Assembly: GCF_043290135.1 (NCBI RefSeq)
Contig: NC_134710.1
Span: 8,634,821 to 8,698,820 of the forward strand
Source of the DNA: Rhipicephalus microplus
Lineage: Eukaryota; Arthropoda; Arachnida; Ixodida; Ixodidae
Direction of reading: 5' to 3'
DNA length: 64,000 nt
Shown: in pieces, positions 48,100 through 59,224 of the stretch
Layout: the number at the start of each line of letters is the position of its first letter
Numbering within the stretch: position 1 is the stretch's first letter
Program-made: the position numbers and the translations under genes
Notes under the pieces: model-generated
Databases searched by the model: none
What the model was told of the DNA's origin: nothing
The model's input: only the letters and a program-made list of their open reading frames with translations

Positions 48100-48405
48100 T
48101 TCCCGGAAAATCCAAGTGCCGCCACCGTCACCTTAACCTGAAGACCTGGCCACGGTTGCCATGGTTACAAGCCTGCTTTGCCGTGCGGTTCGCGGCGGGC
48201 GGCAGTCGGGTAGTTCGCGTGGTTCACGTGCTGCTCGCGCCATCTCGCAGCGTTGTTGCTGCGTTCGTGCGAGCGTGACCGTGAACGGCGTCGCACCGCG
48301 TTTCCGCGCCAGCTCAACGAATTCTAAATGTTTATATCGCGAAGCGCCCTGCTCGTATAGGTTGTCACGCACGCAAGTACCGCGACTTCCGTGGTAATTG
48401 CTTAC
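48100..48405 (+). promoter_or_regulatory. GC- and CpG-rich block, possible promoter or first exon
   Basis: A 300-base island of high GC stands between AT-rich flanks. A forward frame (48161-48397, 78 codons) starts MVTSLLCRAVRGGRQSGSSR; Arg/Ser-rich starts like this occur in mitochondrial presequences. There is no TATA box or donor that I would trust. It could equally be part of a repeat. Confidence 0.25.
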
Positions 48406-48975
48406 ATTCAAGAGCATTAGTTGAATTTGGCTATTGCAAAAAAAATCGAAATAGTGATTTGAGCATTTACTGCAATGCTTTTAAAAATGTTAATATGACT
48501 GTGATGTATAATACTCAAGTTTACATTTGGTGCAAATTTAGACTCACTGCCGCAAATTGAATATGAGGCAAGACTAAGGTTACCAGCTGTTATCATGAGA
48601 ATTAAAGCTAATATGCGAACCGTTCTGCAAATTTGCAGCTGTTCGTAAGAAACGCGTGATAATATTGACAAACTAGACCAGTCCTGTTGCGCTTTGTATC
48701 AATACGTGCGTGAGGGTGTTGGCAAATTAGGTTAGTCAGATCGGCTGGCAACTGCGCTATTCGTATGAAATGACGTATAGCGGCGGACGCGCGTACGTCG
48801 CAGCGGCTTTATGATAGGTTTTCGTTCGGCATCTAGTGCTGATATGCGTTGTAGGTATTAATGAAATATTTTATATTTTGCCTTTTATTTTCGTGTCTGC
48901 GGTACGTGTCCATGCAAACATTTGTTCGAAACATGAACGTGTTCTCACCTATGAATAGTAAGTCTGAGAGACACC
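48406..48975. other. Intergenic, nothing recognised
   Basis: AT-rich sequence with no supported feature. Confidence 0.4.
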
Positions 48976-48978
48976 AAT

Positions 48979-49845
48979 AGGGGCTTTTAGCTTGTACGCA
49001 CCCTTCTTTACGTTACCGTGTTACCGGATACCGGATAGAATCTGCGCATGCGTGGGTCTTTACGGAACGTAAACATGTACGTTTCCCGCCAAATGGTGTT
49101 TAAAAATTTACGTTCCCGCCATATAGGCTTTACGTTTTTCGCCATATCTCGCTAATCTACCTTCGTTCGTAGAAACCCGTGGTATCCGTATTGCGAGGAC
49201 TCGAGCGGTCGAATTGCGAAATGTTTCAGCCGGATTACAAAAGCTAGAATGGCCTAGGACACAGACGCCGTTACAGTGTACTTAACGCCATGAACATGCA
49301 AACTCCCGACAAGTTGGATAGGTGGCGCCATCCAGGTGGGCAATAGTGAACCAGGCAATCACAACATTGTTATTGCAGAAACATCGTGTATTGTACGTCT
49401 GATGCAAAAACCGTGCAGTGGCGTTATTACAAATGAGTTACCTTTTTAATCATTTTGCACCTCAAAACCATTACGCGTTATCCAACGTGTCCATGACTGT
49501 GGTTGCACGAAAAGTCACAAGATGTCGATACCATCGTTGCAGCAGCATTGTATTTTTCACCCTTTTGCACATACGAGAAATCTGTAGGCGATAAAATAAC
49601 ATCTCGTGGTTTTACCACAACAGTGATTCAATCCTATCCAAGTCAAATGCAGTTTATATGCAGTTAGCATCGCCATTTATGGTTTGCGAAAACGTAAAGG
49701 TATACGCATTCACGTACGTACGTAAACGTTTACGTATGAGGAGCTAGAACGTTGAAAGATATGCGTTCCGGTAAGACGGTAAACGCAAATTGGTATCTGG
49801 TAACACGCTGACGTAAAAAAGTATACGTACAAGCTAAAGCTCCCT
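48979..49845. mobile_element. 867 bp TIR element with ~65 bp inverted ends
   Basis: The left end AGGGGCTTTTAGCTTGTACG pairs with the right end, which read inward is AGGGAGCTTTAGCTTGTACG. Similarity continues through CTTYTTTACG and CGTGTTACCRGATACC for about 65 bases. AAT flanks both sides (48976-48978, 49846-49848). The interior is rich in TACGT words (for example 49711-49735) and has no coding sequence. It is a non-autonomous DNA transposon of uncertain superfamily. Confidence 0.75.
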
Positions 49846-49869
49846 AATAAGAGAAGTGAAATACGTAAA

Positions 49870-49991
49870 ATATTTTATCTTAAAGTGACTGCGCGAGCTC
49901 TTTGCAGAAATAAAAAAAACAAAATAAATGTAATCGAAAGACTTCGACATCGTCACTCAAGGAGCGTCAGGCTCTATGTTGTCCTGCTAAG
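49870..49991 (-). pseudogene. P-like transposase, extreme 3' end (left of LINE A2)
   Basis: In reverse, after the target duplication, a frame reads K-A-stop-QDNIEPDAP-stop, which would continue the transposase C-terminus beyond the KRARAMHLK block at 55392-55440. It is identified mainly because LINE A2 with its target duplication separates it from that block. Confidence 0.45.
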
Positions 49992-50106
49992 CTTTAAGTG
50001 TATTGGACGAAGTTACTTAGTTATAGAACGCGTCTGTCACTACAAAGTGTTTTTCGTTATATTTTCCACAATTCCTGGGACGCTTTCTGCGTCCGGCCTT
50101 GTGGCG

Positions 50107-51440
50107 ATGGCAGCGGCGACTTTTACAGGCCCACGTGGTCAAATGCGGCGCCCTCAAGCTCTTCTGTGGCTCAAGGCTCATGGTCCATCACCGGCGACGG
50201 CTCAAGAGATGCTCCTGCTCTCGTGCCCATGGACGAAGAACCAACTGTTGGCCCGTCTGGCTACAGTTCGTAGGCTCCGCAAGAAAACGAGGCTCTTGGT
50301 GCAGCTTCAGTGAAGACACAGACATCTACTCAGTCGATGGCGACGACTCATCAGATGGCAGCTTCGTGTCTGTGATGAGCCACAATGCCAAAAGGAGGCT
50401 CATCAAGACGTCATCACCAGCAAGCACGTCAACCGTGAAGGCAAGGAGTGAACGCTGGCCGCATACCATTCTCTCCATGCCCGTGGATCCTTTCGTTAGC
50501 CTTCGCAAATTGAACAGGCAAGCTATCTCCACTGTTCTTGAGGGAATAGCACAGAATTAAATCAAAGAGATCCGGCTAAACACACGTAAGAAAGTTTTAG
50601 CTGTTGACACAACACAGACACGCTGCAGAAGCTTCGAATGATGACAGAGTTTGGAGATGTCAAAGTACGAGCCGTCGTACCGATGACTGCGACCTGCACT
50701 GCAGGTGTCATTTACGACATTGACTTGGCAATACCAAACACAGATCTACCCATTCTGATAAAACTAGCGTACGAAGGAGTGGTCATTAAGCATATAAGCC
50801 GCCTCGGGAAGAGCCGCTGCGTTAAGATAGTCTTTAAGGGCGACTCAATCCCTACGCACGTCAAGATGGGACATTTCTGGCATGGGGTACGGCAATTTGT
50901 CCCAAAGCCGCTTCAGTGCCACAAGTGTTTCAAGATTGGCCATGTCAAGGGCGTCTGTGCGAACTCTACCGTATGCCCCCGGTGCGCGGAGGCGCACACG
51001 GTAGACACCTGTTGTGCAACAACTTATAGGTGTGGCAATTGTCGAGGTACGCATGACGCCACGTCTAAGGAATGCCCAATACTCAAGAAAGAAATGGGTA
51101 TCCTTTAAGAAATGGTCAGGGATAACTTTACCCATAGAGAAGCTTCACAGAAAATCCGGCGTCGATATCGCCACCGACGGAAGCGCTCCAGTCATGGTGA
51201 TATTCATGCACCACTTCGGTCTACACCACCATCAAGATCCAGTAGAAAGCCAGAGAGTACAAGAATACCTCCACCAGCGAAGCCTCTCTCCCCTGAAGAC
51301 TGGCCGGTGCTTGTGAACGCACGGCCTTCCGAGCAGCCTTTCGCTCTCTGCTCCCAGCGAAAGCCAATGCTGCTGATGACGAGGCTCCAACAGCAGATCG
51401 TCAAATTATTCCTATGCTGTGATCCATCGTGAGTGTCATC
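50107..51440 (+). pseudogene. LINE A2 ORF1 (RNA-binding, three CCHC knuckles)
   Basis: The start MAAATFTGPRGQ at 50107 follows a 5' UTR of about 100 bases. After an early frameshift the frame gives SFSEDTDIYSVDGDDSSDG and a middle RRM-like region (VKIVFKGDSIPTHVKMG near 50823-50873). Knuckles follow: CHKCFKIGHVKGVC near 50917-50958, CPRCAEAHTVDTCC near 50975-51016 and CGNCRGTHDATSKEC near 51032-51076. The tail is basic and Pro-rich (IPPPAKPLSPEDWPVL). It has at least one in-frame stop, near 50557, and several frame changes. Confidence 0.85.
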
Positions 51441-51537
51441 AGAAGTCTTCTGACAAGCATCAATACGCCAACTGCTAGGAGTGGCCTACAGGTGCTGGAC
51501 TCGTTGAGCCCAGTCCTTGCAAGCCTCCAGTAAAGCC

Positions 51538-54500
51538 ATGGCCGACAATCACAAGTCGTTCCGACAGGAGGTCAGAGAAGCATCGATTTTTCAGTGGAAC
51601 GCAAAAGGTCTGAGATCTCGCATATCTGATTTTCGCCAGTTCATTCATCTGTACCGATTTCCTATCATGATTATATGTGAACCGAAATTATCGCACCCAA
51701 TCAGACTATCCGGCTACGAGTCATTTTTCTCCTCAAGTGACAACGAAAGTAGCAAGGTTGTTGTATTTATTCGCCGGGAGCTTACTTACGTTGTCAAGCC
51801 AGTGCAACCTCATGACGGCAATCAGTATGTGTGCTTGTCTGTTAAAAAAGGAAAGGTGACATTCGCACTTCTAGGTGTGTATATATCCCAATCAAGTCAA
51901 TTCGACGCCAACAAACTAGACGGCATATTAAGGGCACATCCGGGTCCGTGGGTTATCACCGGGGATTTCAATGCGCATCATCCCATTTGGGGAAGCTCAA
52001 GGCTTAATTCAACAGGACGACGTCTAGCATTATTGGTTTCCAGCCATGGTCTCGTCCTTCTGAATGACGCCAGTCCTACGTTTTTGCGAGGCACTATATA
52101 CAGCAGCTGCCTTGATTTGTCCTTTGTTTCACGCCAATTCGCTACACGGGTAAAGTGGTTTTCGGACATTGAAACACATGGAAGCGACCACATCCCCACT
52201 TACCTGAAGATTAAAGGTATTTTGAACACGTACTTTTCTACCACAACACAAAGAATAGATTGGAGTGTGTTCGAAACTCAACTTGAGGGTGCTTGTGAAG
52301 AAGGCCTGTCCAATGGTCTTCAGCAAGCTATTAAGGAAACTGCACATGTGGCTATGCGCACAACAATATGCTCTTCGAAGTACTCTGAATTTGACCTCGA
52401 GCTGGAGCAACGTCGGGCGATCCGCCGTCGTGCCGAAAGACGATACCGACGCACCAATTCAATTCCACAGACGATCTACGAACAACCCGGCGCATCCAAA
52501 AGAAGATACAACGGCGCTTCGACAAATTAGACACCCAACGATGGAGGAAATTTTGTGCGTCGCTAGATCCTCATAAACCAGTGTCTCAGACATGGAGAAT
52601 CGTGCGAGGCCTACCTTCTGTTCCAGAGCAGCACTTTCCCTTCAAAGCCCTTGCACTTTTTCATTGCCGGCATGAAATTGAGGTAGCAGAAGATTTCTGC
52701 GCTATGACCGTCGGCCAGACAATGTACACAAGCCTACATACAATAAATCATATCCCTCACTCACGGGACCCGCGCATGGATCTATCGTTTACATCACAGG
52801 AGCTCGATGCGGTGCTCGTCTTATGTAATAAGTCGTCGTCGACTGGCCCGGATGACATTTCGTACAGGATGCTGTGCAACATTGGTAAACGGACACGAGA
52901 AGCACTCCTTAACATCGTCAACGATTCCTGGCAAGCTGGCGTCGTTCCGCAAGATTGGAAGATTAGTCGCTTGGTACCGATTCTTAAGCCTGGCAAATCT
53001 CCCCTGGACATTGCCTCTTACCGACCGATCGCACTTTCAAGTTGCGTAGGTAAGGTAATGGAGAGAATGATCTTGGCCAGGCTTGAATGGTACCTGGAAT
53101 ACTATGAGATATATCTGAACGCCATGGCTGGTTTTCGCCGTCACCGATGTTCGATAGACAATGTTATAGATCTCGTCACATATGTCCAGCAACAAAAGGC
53201 ATGTAAACGACTATCTGCTGCCATGTTCCTTGACGTAAAAGGAGCATACGACAACCTTCTACATGGTGCCATCCTCGAAGCCATTGAGTCAGTTTGCCTA
53301 GGCGGGCAACTGTATTGTTGGACACGCAGTTATTTACAAGGGTGGACCTGATTTGTGAACAATGCAGATGGTCCAACCTCCCAACAGCCAACGCATCGTA
53401 GAGTTCCGTAAGGTGGCGTCTTGAGTCCAACCCTCTTCAACCTCGTTCTCATTGGTCTTGTAGAACGACTACCAAGTGTGGTCAAGTTATCCATGGACGC
53501 TGATGACATCTGCGTCTGGGCGTCTGGCGTGACAAGACCTCAGGTACGCGCAAGGCTTCAGAAAGCTGTGACGTTGGTGTCAGTGTACCTCAAGGACCAG
53601 GGTCTGAAAATCTCGCCAGCGAAATGTGCATTGATTGCTTTTAGTCGAAAGCCAATGAGACCATACGCTATATTAATCGACTCCCAAGTCATACCATATG
53701 TCAGGGCGCACAGATTTCTCGGCGTATTCATTGATAGAGACCTCTGCTGGGGCCCACATGTGGCCCACTTGAAGAAGAGGCTGACAGAAATTGCTAACTT
53801 ATTCGAGTATCTTGGAGGAAAAACCTGGGGGACTTCAGTACATGCAATGATGCAATCGTACAAGACGCTTTTTCTTGGCTATTTGCGCTACAGTTTGCCT
53901 GTGTTGACCAATACCCGTAGAACCAGCATTCGGACTCTCGAAAGCATCCAGGCTATGGCTCTGTGAGTTTGTCTGGGGCTACCGCGATGTTCATCAACAG
54001 ATGAGACAATCGAGATCGCTAATGACTACCCGCTCAAGACGCATATAATGATGGAAGTGCTCAGAGCACACGTGAGGCATCTTACTCGTGCCCCTGCCCA
54101 TCATCTAGCTTCACTGCCAGAAGCCCGACCTCGTGCCTCATTTTGCCAGACAGTCTTGTCATATCGCACACGCATTCCTACCGGATATACAACTCCATCC
54201 ATACTTTCAACTCCCCCGTGGAGTATGACCTATGCACATGTTGAACTCATGGTTCCAGGCAGAGGGTCAAAAGCCCGGCTCTCGTCTCCAGCGCTAAAGC
54301 AGCTTTCTCTTCTCTTGTTATATGAGAAGTACAGTGAGCATACTCATCTATATACTGACGCTTCAACTAAAGTGGATAGGTCTGCAGGGTCGGTGATCTT
54401 TCCTGCAACAGCGACAATGGTGAAGTTTCGGTTATCTCACCAGACATCATCGACAGCTGCGGAACTTGCTGCTCTACGTAGCACAATTCAAGTCATTAAA

Positions 54501-55214
54501 CACCAAGAAGCCAAGAAATAGAGCGTGTTCACGGACTCTAAGGCAGCACTACAGTGTTTGATAATCGCTTTACGCCGGGGATCTCATGAACAACTAGTGC
54601 TGGAAATTAGAGAGCTGCTTCACCACCTCTTCGACGAAGGACACAGAATCACGTTTCAGTGACTTCCAAATCACTGCGGCATATTGGGCAACGAACATGC
54701 CGATGTAGCTGCTCGATCAGCACACGAAGATGGTGAAGAAGAATCTATACCATTTTCAAGGACTGATGCTGCAATGACAATCCGAAAAATCGCTAATGCA
54801 GAATTAAAATCCCTGTGGAACGCCGAGTGCTTACGGCACACGCGGCTGCATAGACTGGACACGTCTCGTCGGCTCCGGCCTTCATCTGGACTCTCTCGAC
54901 TCGAGACAACGCTGCTTTGCCGACTATGGCTTGGTGTCGCCTACACCAAAACTTTCGCCTTCCAAATCGGCACGGAAGACAGTGCTGCTTGCAGTGATTG
55001 CGGCAGCGATGAAACTATAGAGCACGTTCTCTGTCACTGCCCTCGTTACAGCGTGCAAAGACGGCAACTAGCTGCTGTGTTAGCTCACCTCGACGATAGA
55101 CCTTTGTCTGAACAATCAGTGCTGGATAGGCGACATGATTTGTGTGCTCACAGAAAATCAGTGAAGGCCTTACTGAACTTTTTGCGTGGCAGCGGCCTAT
55201 TGTATAAACTGTAG
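51538..55214 (+). pseudogene. LINE A2 ORF2: endonuclease, RT, RNase H
   Basis: The start MADNHKSFRQEV is at 51538. The endonuclease is intact to about 52210: IFQWNAKGLRSRI, IICEPKL, VITGDFNAHHPIWGSS, SCLDLSFVS and ETHGSDHIPT. A frameshift lies near 52460. RT follows, with DWKISRLVPILKPGKSP, ALSSCVGKVMERMI and FLDVKGAYDN. The catalytic box reads MDADDICVW instead of YADD, so a core Tyr is replaced by Asp. Stops are at about 53349, 53409, 53965, 54519 and 54659. RNase H (YTDAS, TAAELAAL, FTDSK, GILGNEHAD) and the knob CSDCGSDETIEHVLCHC are otherwise readable. The last frame ends at 55214. Confidence 0.9.
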
Positions 55215-55391
55215 CACCCCAGCCTCCCCCGCCCTCTTTTTTTGCACGCGTCTATTTCCCTCTTCGCGTTCTTTCTCATCTTTCTTACCCATTCCCCCTT
55301 CCCCTAGTGCAGGGTAGCAAACTGGATGCTCCATTTTCTGGTTAACCTCGCTGCCTTACCCTCGATTTATTCTCTCTCTTTAAGTGCATTG

Positions 55392-56500
55392 CTCTCGCTC
55401 GTTTCGAAGCGTTTTCCCTGCTCATGCCCTTGACTAAGAAGTGAAAGTGAGTGAGCAAATAGAACGAAACGAGCTTTGTGTTCACTGCATCTTTGTGATC
55501 GGGACAGCCGACAGCATTCGTGTTCAGAAAATTAGTTTTCACCAGTGAAAGAATGTCAGAGATGTTCTCTGTGTTCAACATCGAAACACCCAAAGGTTCA
55601 GTAAACAAGTTTTCAAGTGCGGCAATGAAATTGTACAGCTGTCGTGAGGGATAAAGAAGTCCACCCCAATCGCATTGCTCCGTGAATCACGAAAAGAGCT
55701 GTTCAGAAACCACAACAACTTTCTCAAACAGAAGTGATTCTTTGCATTGTACGCATGTCAACTTCAATACGCACTTTCTAGCCACTTACCCTGCTGTGTA
55801 GTAAATTAATCTCGAGTCACTCCTCTCCAAAGTCACAACGATGTGGTCAGCCAGCCTTTCTGGCATTGTGGCAATTGTGCTTTTGACTTCGTCTGGTTTC
55901 CCCTGTGATATAAGATCATCAATATTTTTTGTGCATGACCTTTAGACCCTGTATACCATGCACGGTGATAAGAGCATTTATCATGTCAGGGTTTGAGTTT
56001 GCACTGTCTGCACTATGTGCCAAGTTATAAAAAAGACAAGCAGTTGACGGTCATTAGAAACTCATCCGGAGAGGGGTGCACGATGCTGCCACTTGACTGG
56101 CGAACGATGCCGAAAAAGTGTACCACGGGATCGGTGCAAGTCGAGATGTCAAGAGATATTTGAAACCAACGCTTTCTGTCAGGTACTTCAGCAATAGAGG
56201 GGTATTTGCCGTAGTGACCCTCAAACCTATGACAGTGGACTCGCTGAAAAAGTGCCGCTTGTTGTCACTGAATGATTCCCAGTCATTCAGGAAGTCGAGA
56301 AAATTGTACAGAAATGTCGCATCTGTGGAAACTGGTCTCAGTGCTGCGGCAGGAAACCTAGAAGTCATCATGGTGATCAGTCACTGGATCTTCCTGCAAA
56401 ATACTACAAACTGCGTCGGCATGGCTGTTGTGGACGCTCGACCAAATCTGTCCAATATCTCTAACCACTGCCGCTATTTAGCGGCTGTGCTCTAACATGC
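55392..56500 (-). pseudogene. P-element/THAP9-like transposase, C-terminal part
   Basis: Reverse reading, across frames, gives STVIGLRVTTANTPLLLKYL and VGFKYLLTSRL near 56150-56240, then FFGIVRQSSGS and HPSPDEFLMTVNCLSF near 56050-56120. Later come LYNFIAAL and LFTEPLGVSMLN near 55560-55640, and VGCPDHKDAVNTKLVSFYL near 55460-55520. The end reads SRENASKRARAMHLK at 55392-55440. This order is typical of THAP9 and P-type transposases C-terminal to the RNase H-like core. Stops abound between 55640 and 55990. LINE A2 is inserted in its last codons. Confidence 0.75.
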
Positions 56501-56623
56501 CGTGACTGTGTGACTATTACAGGATTGATGTACTGTCAATCACGCTCTTCGTGCTTCCACACCGCTTTTAGGGGCGCAGCTCCATAAGGCGTGGGTCTGT
56601 CCATACTCGGCGTATGTATCTAG

Positions 56624-56891
56624 CCACCTCTAGTTTGTAATAGAATCTGTTCGCTGTTGGTGCACGCTCGGAGTGGCCCGATGGATAAGGCCACCTCTAG
56701 TTTGTAATAGAATCTGTTCGCTGTTGGCGCGCGCTTGGAGTTGTCCGATGGATAAGGCCACCTCTAGTTTGTAATAGAATCCGTTCGCTGTTGGTGCGCG
56801 CTCGGAGTTGCCCGATGGATAAGGCCACCTCTAGTTTGTAATAGAATCCGTTCGCTGTTGGCGCGCGCTTGGAGTTGCCCGATGGATAAGG
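56624..56891. repeat. Four tandem 67 bp units
   Basis: CCACCTCTAGTTTGTAATAG starts units at 56624, 56691, 56758 and 56825, an exact 67-base period. Each unit ends in CCGATGGATAAGG, which also supplies the start codon context (GATGGATAAGG) of the coding stretch that follows. Units differ by only a few bases (CACGCTCG / GCGCTTGG variants), so the array is young. Confidence 0.92.
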
Positions 56892-57453
56892 CCGCAGAGC
56901 GGCGAGCGCGCATGGTGGCGGCAGCGCGTGCTCGCAGACAGAATCCCGATGTGCGAGCCCGCGAGGCAGAAGCGCTCCGTGAAGCTGAGCGATGCCGCCG
57001 CCAAGATCCTGCCTACGAGAGCGGGAGACCGAAGCGTGTCGTCTGGCTGCGCGACGCTGCCGCCAAGATCCCAGCGCTCGAGAACGAGAGGCCCAAGCGT
57101 CACGGCAACGGCGCGAGGACCCTGCCGTACGCTAAGCGGCACGGCTGCAGCGCGGAGAGGATCTCCGAAACGTCAGAGCACGGGAAGCAGCGAGAAAGCG
57201 CGCCTATCTCCAGGCAGACCCTGATGCAGTGAGAGCTCGTGAGGCGTCTGCAAAACGCATCAGGCGAGCTCAGCCCCAAGGTGCCGACGCGCGGTTTAAG
57301 TGAAACTTTCTAGACATTACGTTCAGACACAGTTGTAGCGTGTGCGATAGATTGTGGTTCTCAAACAGTCTAGTCACAATATCTTCCATCAAGAACGACC
57401 AGGCTCGCGCCAAAGCCATCACCCTGCTGCAGCGCGAGTATATATACACATAC
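56881..57453 (+). pseudogene. Charged-repeat protein plus CVCDRLWF domain (Helitron-associated type, tentative)
   Basis: The frame from 56881 begins MDKAAERRARMVAAARARRQ. It continues with Arg/Glu/Ala-rich repeats (NPDVRAREAEALREAE and variants) to 57232, then in another frame QADPDAV and KRIRRAQPQGADARFK near 57285. After a TGA it reads NFLDITFRHSCSVCDRLWF and SIKNDQARAKAITLLQRE near 57303-57440. I recall this combination from arthropod proteins linked to Helitron/PIF1-like or DUF6570-type ORFs, but cannot check. At least two frame changes and one stop break it. Confidence 0.45.
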
Positions 57454-57585
57454 AGTGTTTCTCACGTCTTTCTTGATGATGTAGCAGGCAAACTTTCACT
57501 GAAGAGTCACGGCTTTACCGATGACTTCTCCTCAGGAGCTTCGCCCACTCATCATCATTCACCCCGTGGATATGCTGTGATTTTT

Positions 57586-58216
57586 TTTGTGCTTCCGCTC
57601 TCACCGTTAACTACTAAACCTACCACAGGCATCCATGACCACGAGGGCCTATTAAATCAACCATTAATCATGGACGTCAGTCATCGGGATATAGATGCAT
57701 CGATAATCGTCAATGTGAATGCATTTAGGTTACGCGTGCTGTTAGACACCAACAGACAAGCTGTGAGGCCTCTTATATCAATGTACAGTAAACATCGAAC
57801 TACTTCAAGGAGACGTTTTTCTTTCGTGTTCATATAGGGATCAACCACGTTTTTTTCTTTATTCTCTCTCTGCTTTTCTACGTCTCTTGCTTATTTCTGC
57901 ATTTTTACTTTTTTCTGCATTTCTTTCCCCCTATCTCTCTGTTTCTCATTCTTTCTTCTTTGCTCTCTCTACTCTTACTATCCCACAGTCTTGCTACAGT
58001 ACTATAGCATATACTGTGCAATGTTTTACTCTGCGAGCGTACTTGGATAGATAAATCATTAGCCTTCAGATCAACGATACCCAAGGAATCCCGCCTTCGA
58101 AAGAATGTCTTCGTCACTCACTGTACTTGTTACCCCTGACAAACCACGCCGGAAAAGTCTGCACACGTATTCTGGGAGAGGAGACAACACTAGATGGTTC
58201 CCAATGGTGATGATCA
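57586..58216. other. Spacer between the two related elements
   Basis: The forward frame here (to 57837) and a pyrimidine-rich tract at 57855-57970 show no recognisable function. Confidence 0.4.
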
Positions 58217-58785
58217 TTTTAGGGGCGAAGCTCCTAAAAGCGTGGGTCTGTCCATTCCTTGTATGTACGTGACTGCCTATAGTTCCACCTTTGCAAACTG
58301 CCCGCTACCTCGTCGTAGCTAACATCCCACAACGTCCCATTACTTATCCATTATTTCACCGACCATAAAGCAAATGCACTTGAGATGTAGCCAATATGAA
58401 ATGAAAGATGGTCGTGTACTTGTATCCAGGTGCGCATTAGAGAACCATATATTTTCCCACTGTGTCAATCTCTTGTGGTACGTGACCGCTTATAGTTCCA
58501 CCTTTGCAAACGGCCCACTACTTCGTCCTTGCAAACTTCCCACTGCGCCCCATCGCCGATCCACCCCTTCACCTACCATAAAGCCGTTATAATGAAAGGG
58601 GGATGGAAGCGACATATAGCTACTCCTTAGCAACAATGAAACTTCGTGTATGAATATATACAGTGTATGTGACGTCTTTGATGGTGTAGTGGGCAATACT
58701 CGCAGATGGTTCACGCTTTAGCAATGAAACCTTCGAGTGCTTTGCCCCACTCATCATCAATCGCTCCGTGGATATGGTGTTTTTT
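58217..58785 (+). mobile_element. AGGGGCGAAGCTCC-family element, copy B, non-coding
   Basis: It starts TTTTAGGGGCGAAGCTCCTA and ends around TTTGCCCCACTCATCATCAA and CTCCGTGGATATGG. It lacks the coding part of copy A. It contains an internal direct repeat: TATAGTTCCACCTTTGCAAA at about 58277 and 58491, about 214 bases apart. It lies head-to-tail with copy A about 630 bases away. Confidence 0.6.
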
Positions 58786-58975
58786 TTTCTGGCAGACAAA
58801 TTTTAGCGGGCTTAGTAGCTTCGCTGTTAATAAAAGCCCTGGTAAATAATTACTACTCAGAGAAATGCAGTGGAAGATGCGCCGAACTTGCGTGGCACAC
58901 CCTTATTTGCTGCCTTCTGGCGCTCCAAGGCCTTTGTGAGTTTTCGAAAGCTCATTTATTAAGTTACGCCAACAC

Positions 58976-59055
58976 GCAGACAGGCAGGCAGACGGGCAGG
59001 TATTCAAGGAGGCAGGGAGGCAGGCAGTCATAGTGGCAGGGAGGCAGGCTGGGAG

Positions 59056-59098
<43 letters not shown>

Positions 59099-59142
59099 CC
59101 AGGCAGGCAGGCAGGCGAGAGGCAGACAGGCAGGCAGGCTGG

Positions 59143-59210
<68 letters not shown>

Positions 59211-59213
59211 CAA
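58976..59213. repeat. (GGCA)n array with variants
   Basis: The tetranucleotide GGCA (AGGC) is repeated about 55 times with GGGA, GACA and GGCT variants. The Cys-Leu-Pro-Ala and Gly-Arg-Gln-Ala frames across it are artefacts. Its right edge touches the polyadenylation region of the gene at 59.68 kb. Confidence 0.96.
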
Positions 59214-59218
59214 ATAGC

Positions 59219-59224
59219 TTTATT
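59219..59224 (-). terminator. Candidate polyadenylation signal AATAAA
   Basis: The reverse strand reads CTCAATAAAGC about 450 bases beyond the stop codon of the membrane-protein gene. Cleavage would fall at the edge of the (GGCA)n array. Confidence 0.4.

Larger units (their letters stand above)
50006..55377 (+). mobile_element. LINE family A copy 2, full length (5.37 kb), 14 bp target duplication
   Basis: CTTTAAGTGTATTG at 49992-50005 and CTTTAAGTGCATTG at 55378-55391 bracket the element exactly. It has a 5' UTR of about 100 bases, ORF1 with three zinc knuckles, ORF2 with endonuclease, RT, RNase H and a C-terminal cysteine knob, and a 3' UTR ending CTCGATTTATTCTCTCT without a poly(A) tail. 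The order is that of the I clade. Stops and frameshifts inactivate both ORFs, and the RT box is altered. Confidence 0.92.
56566..57585 (+). mobile_element. AGGGGCGAAGCTCC-family element, copy A, with coding sequence
   Basis: The left end TTTTAGGGGCGCAGCTCC and GCGTGGGTCTGTCCAT match the start of copy B at 58217. The right end (CTTCGCCCACTCATCATCA, CCGTGGATATG) matches the end of copy B. The inner right part (ATATATACACATACAGTGTT, GATGATGTAGCAGGCAA) also has its counterpart at 58650-58695. Inside are four 67-base tandem units and a degraded coding region. End signals of no known superfamily are certain; a Helitron link is possible because of the coding content. Confidence 0.55.

Noticed and set aside
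56624..56891. CRISPR-like or direct-repeat regulatory array
   Set aside because: Whole 67 bp units are tandem with no separate spacer.
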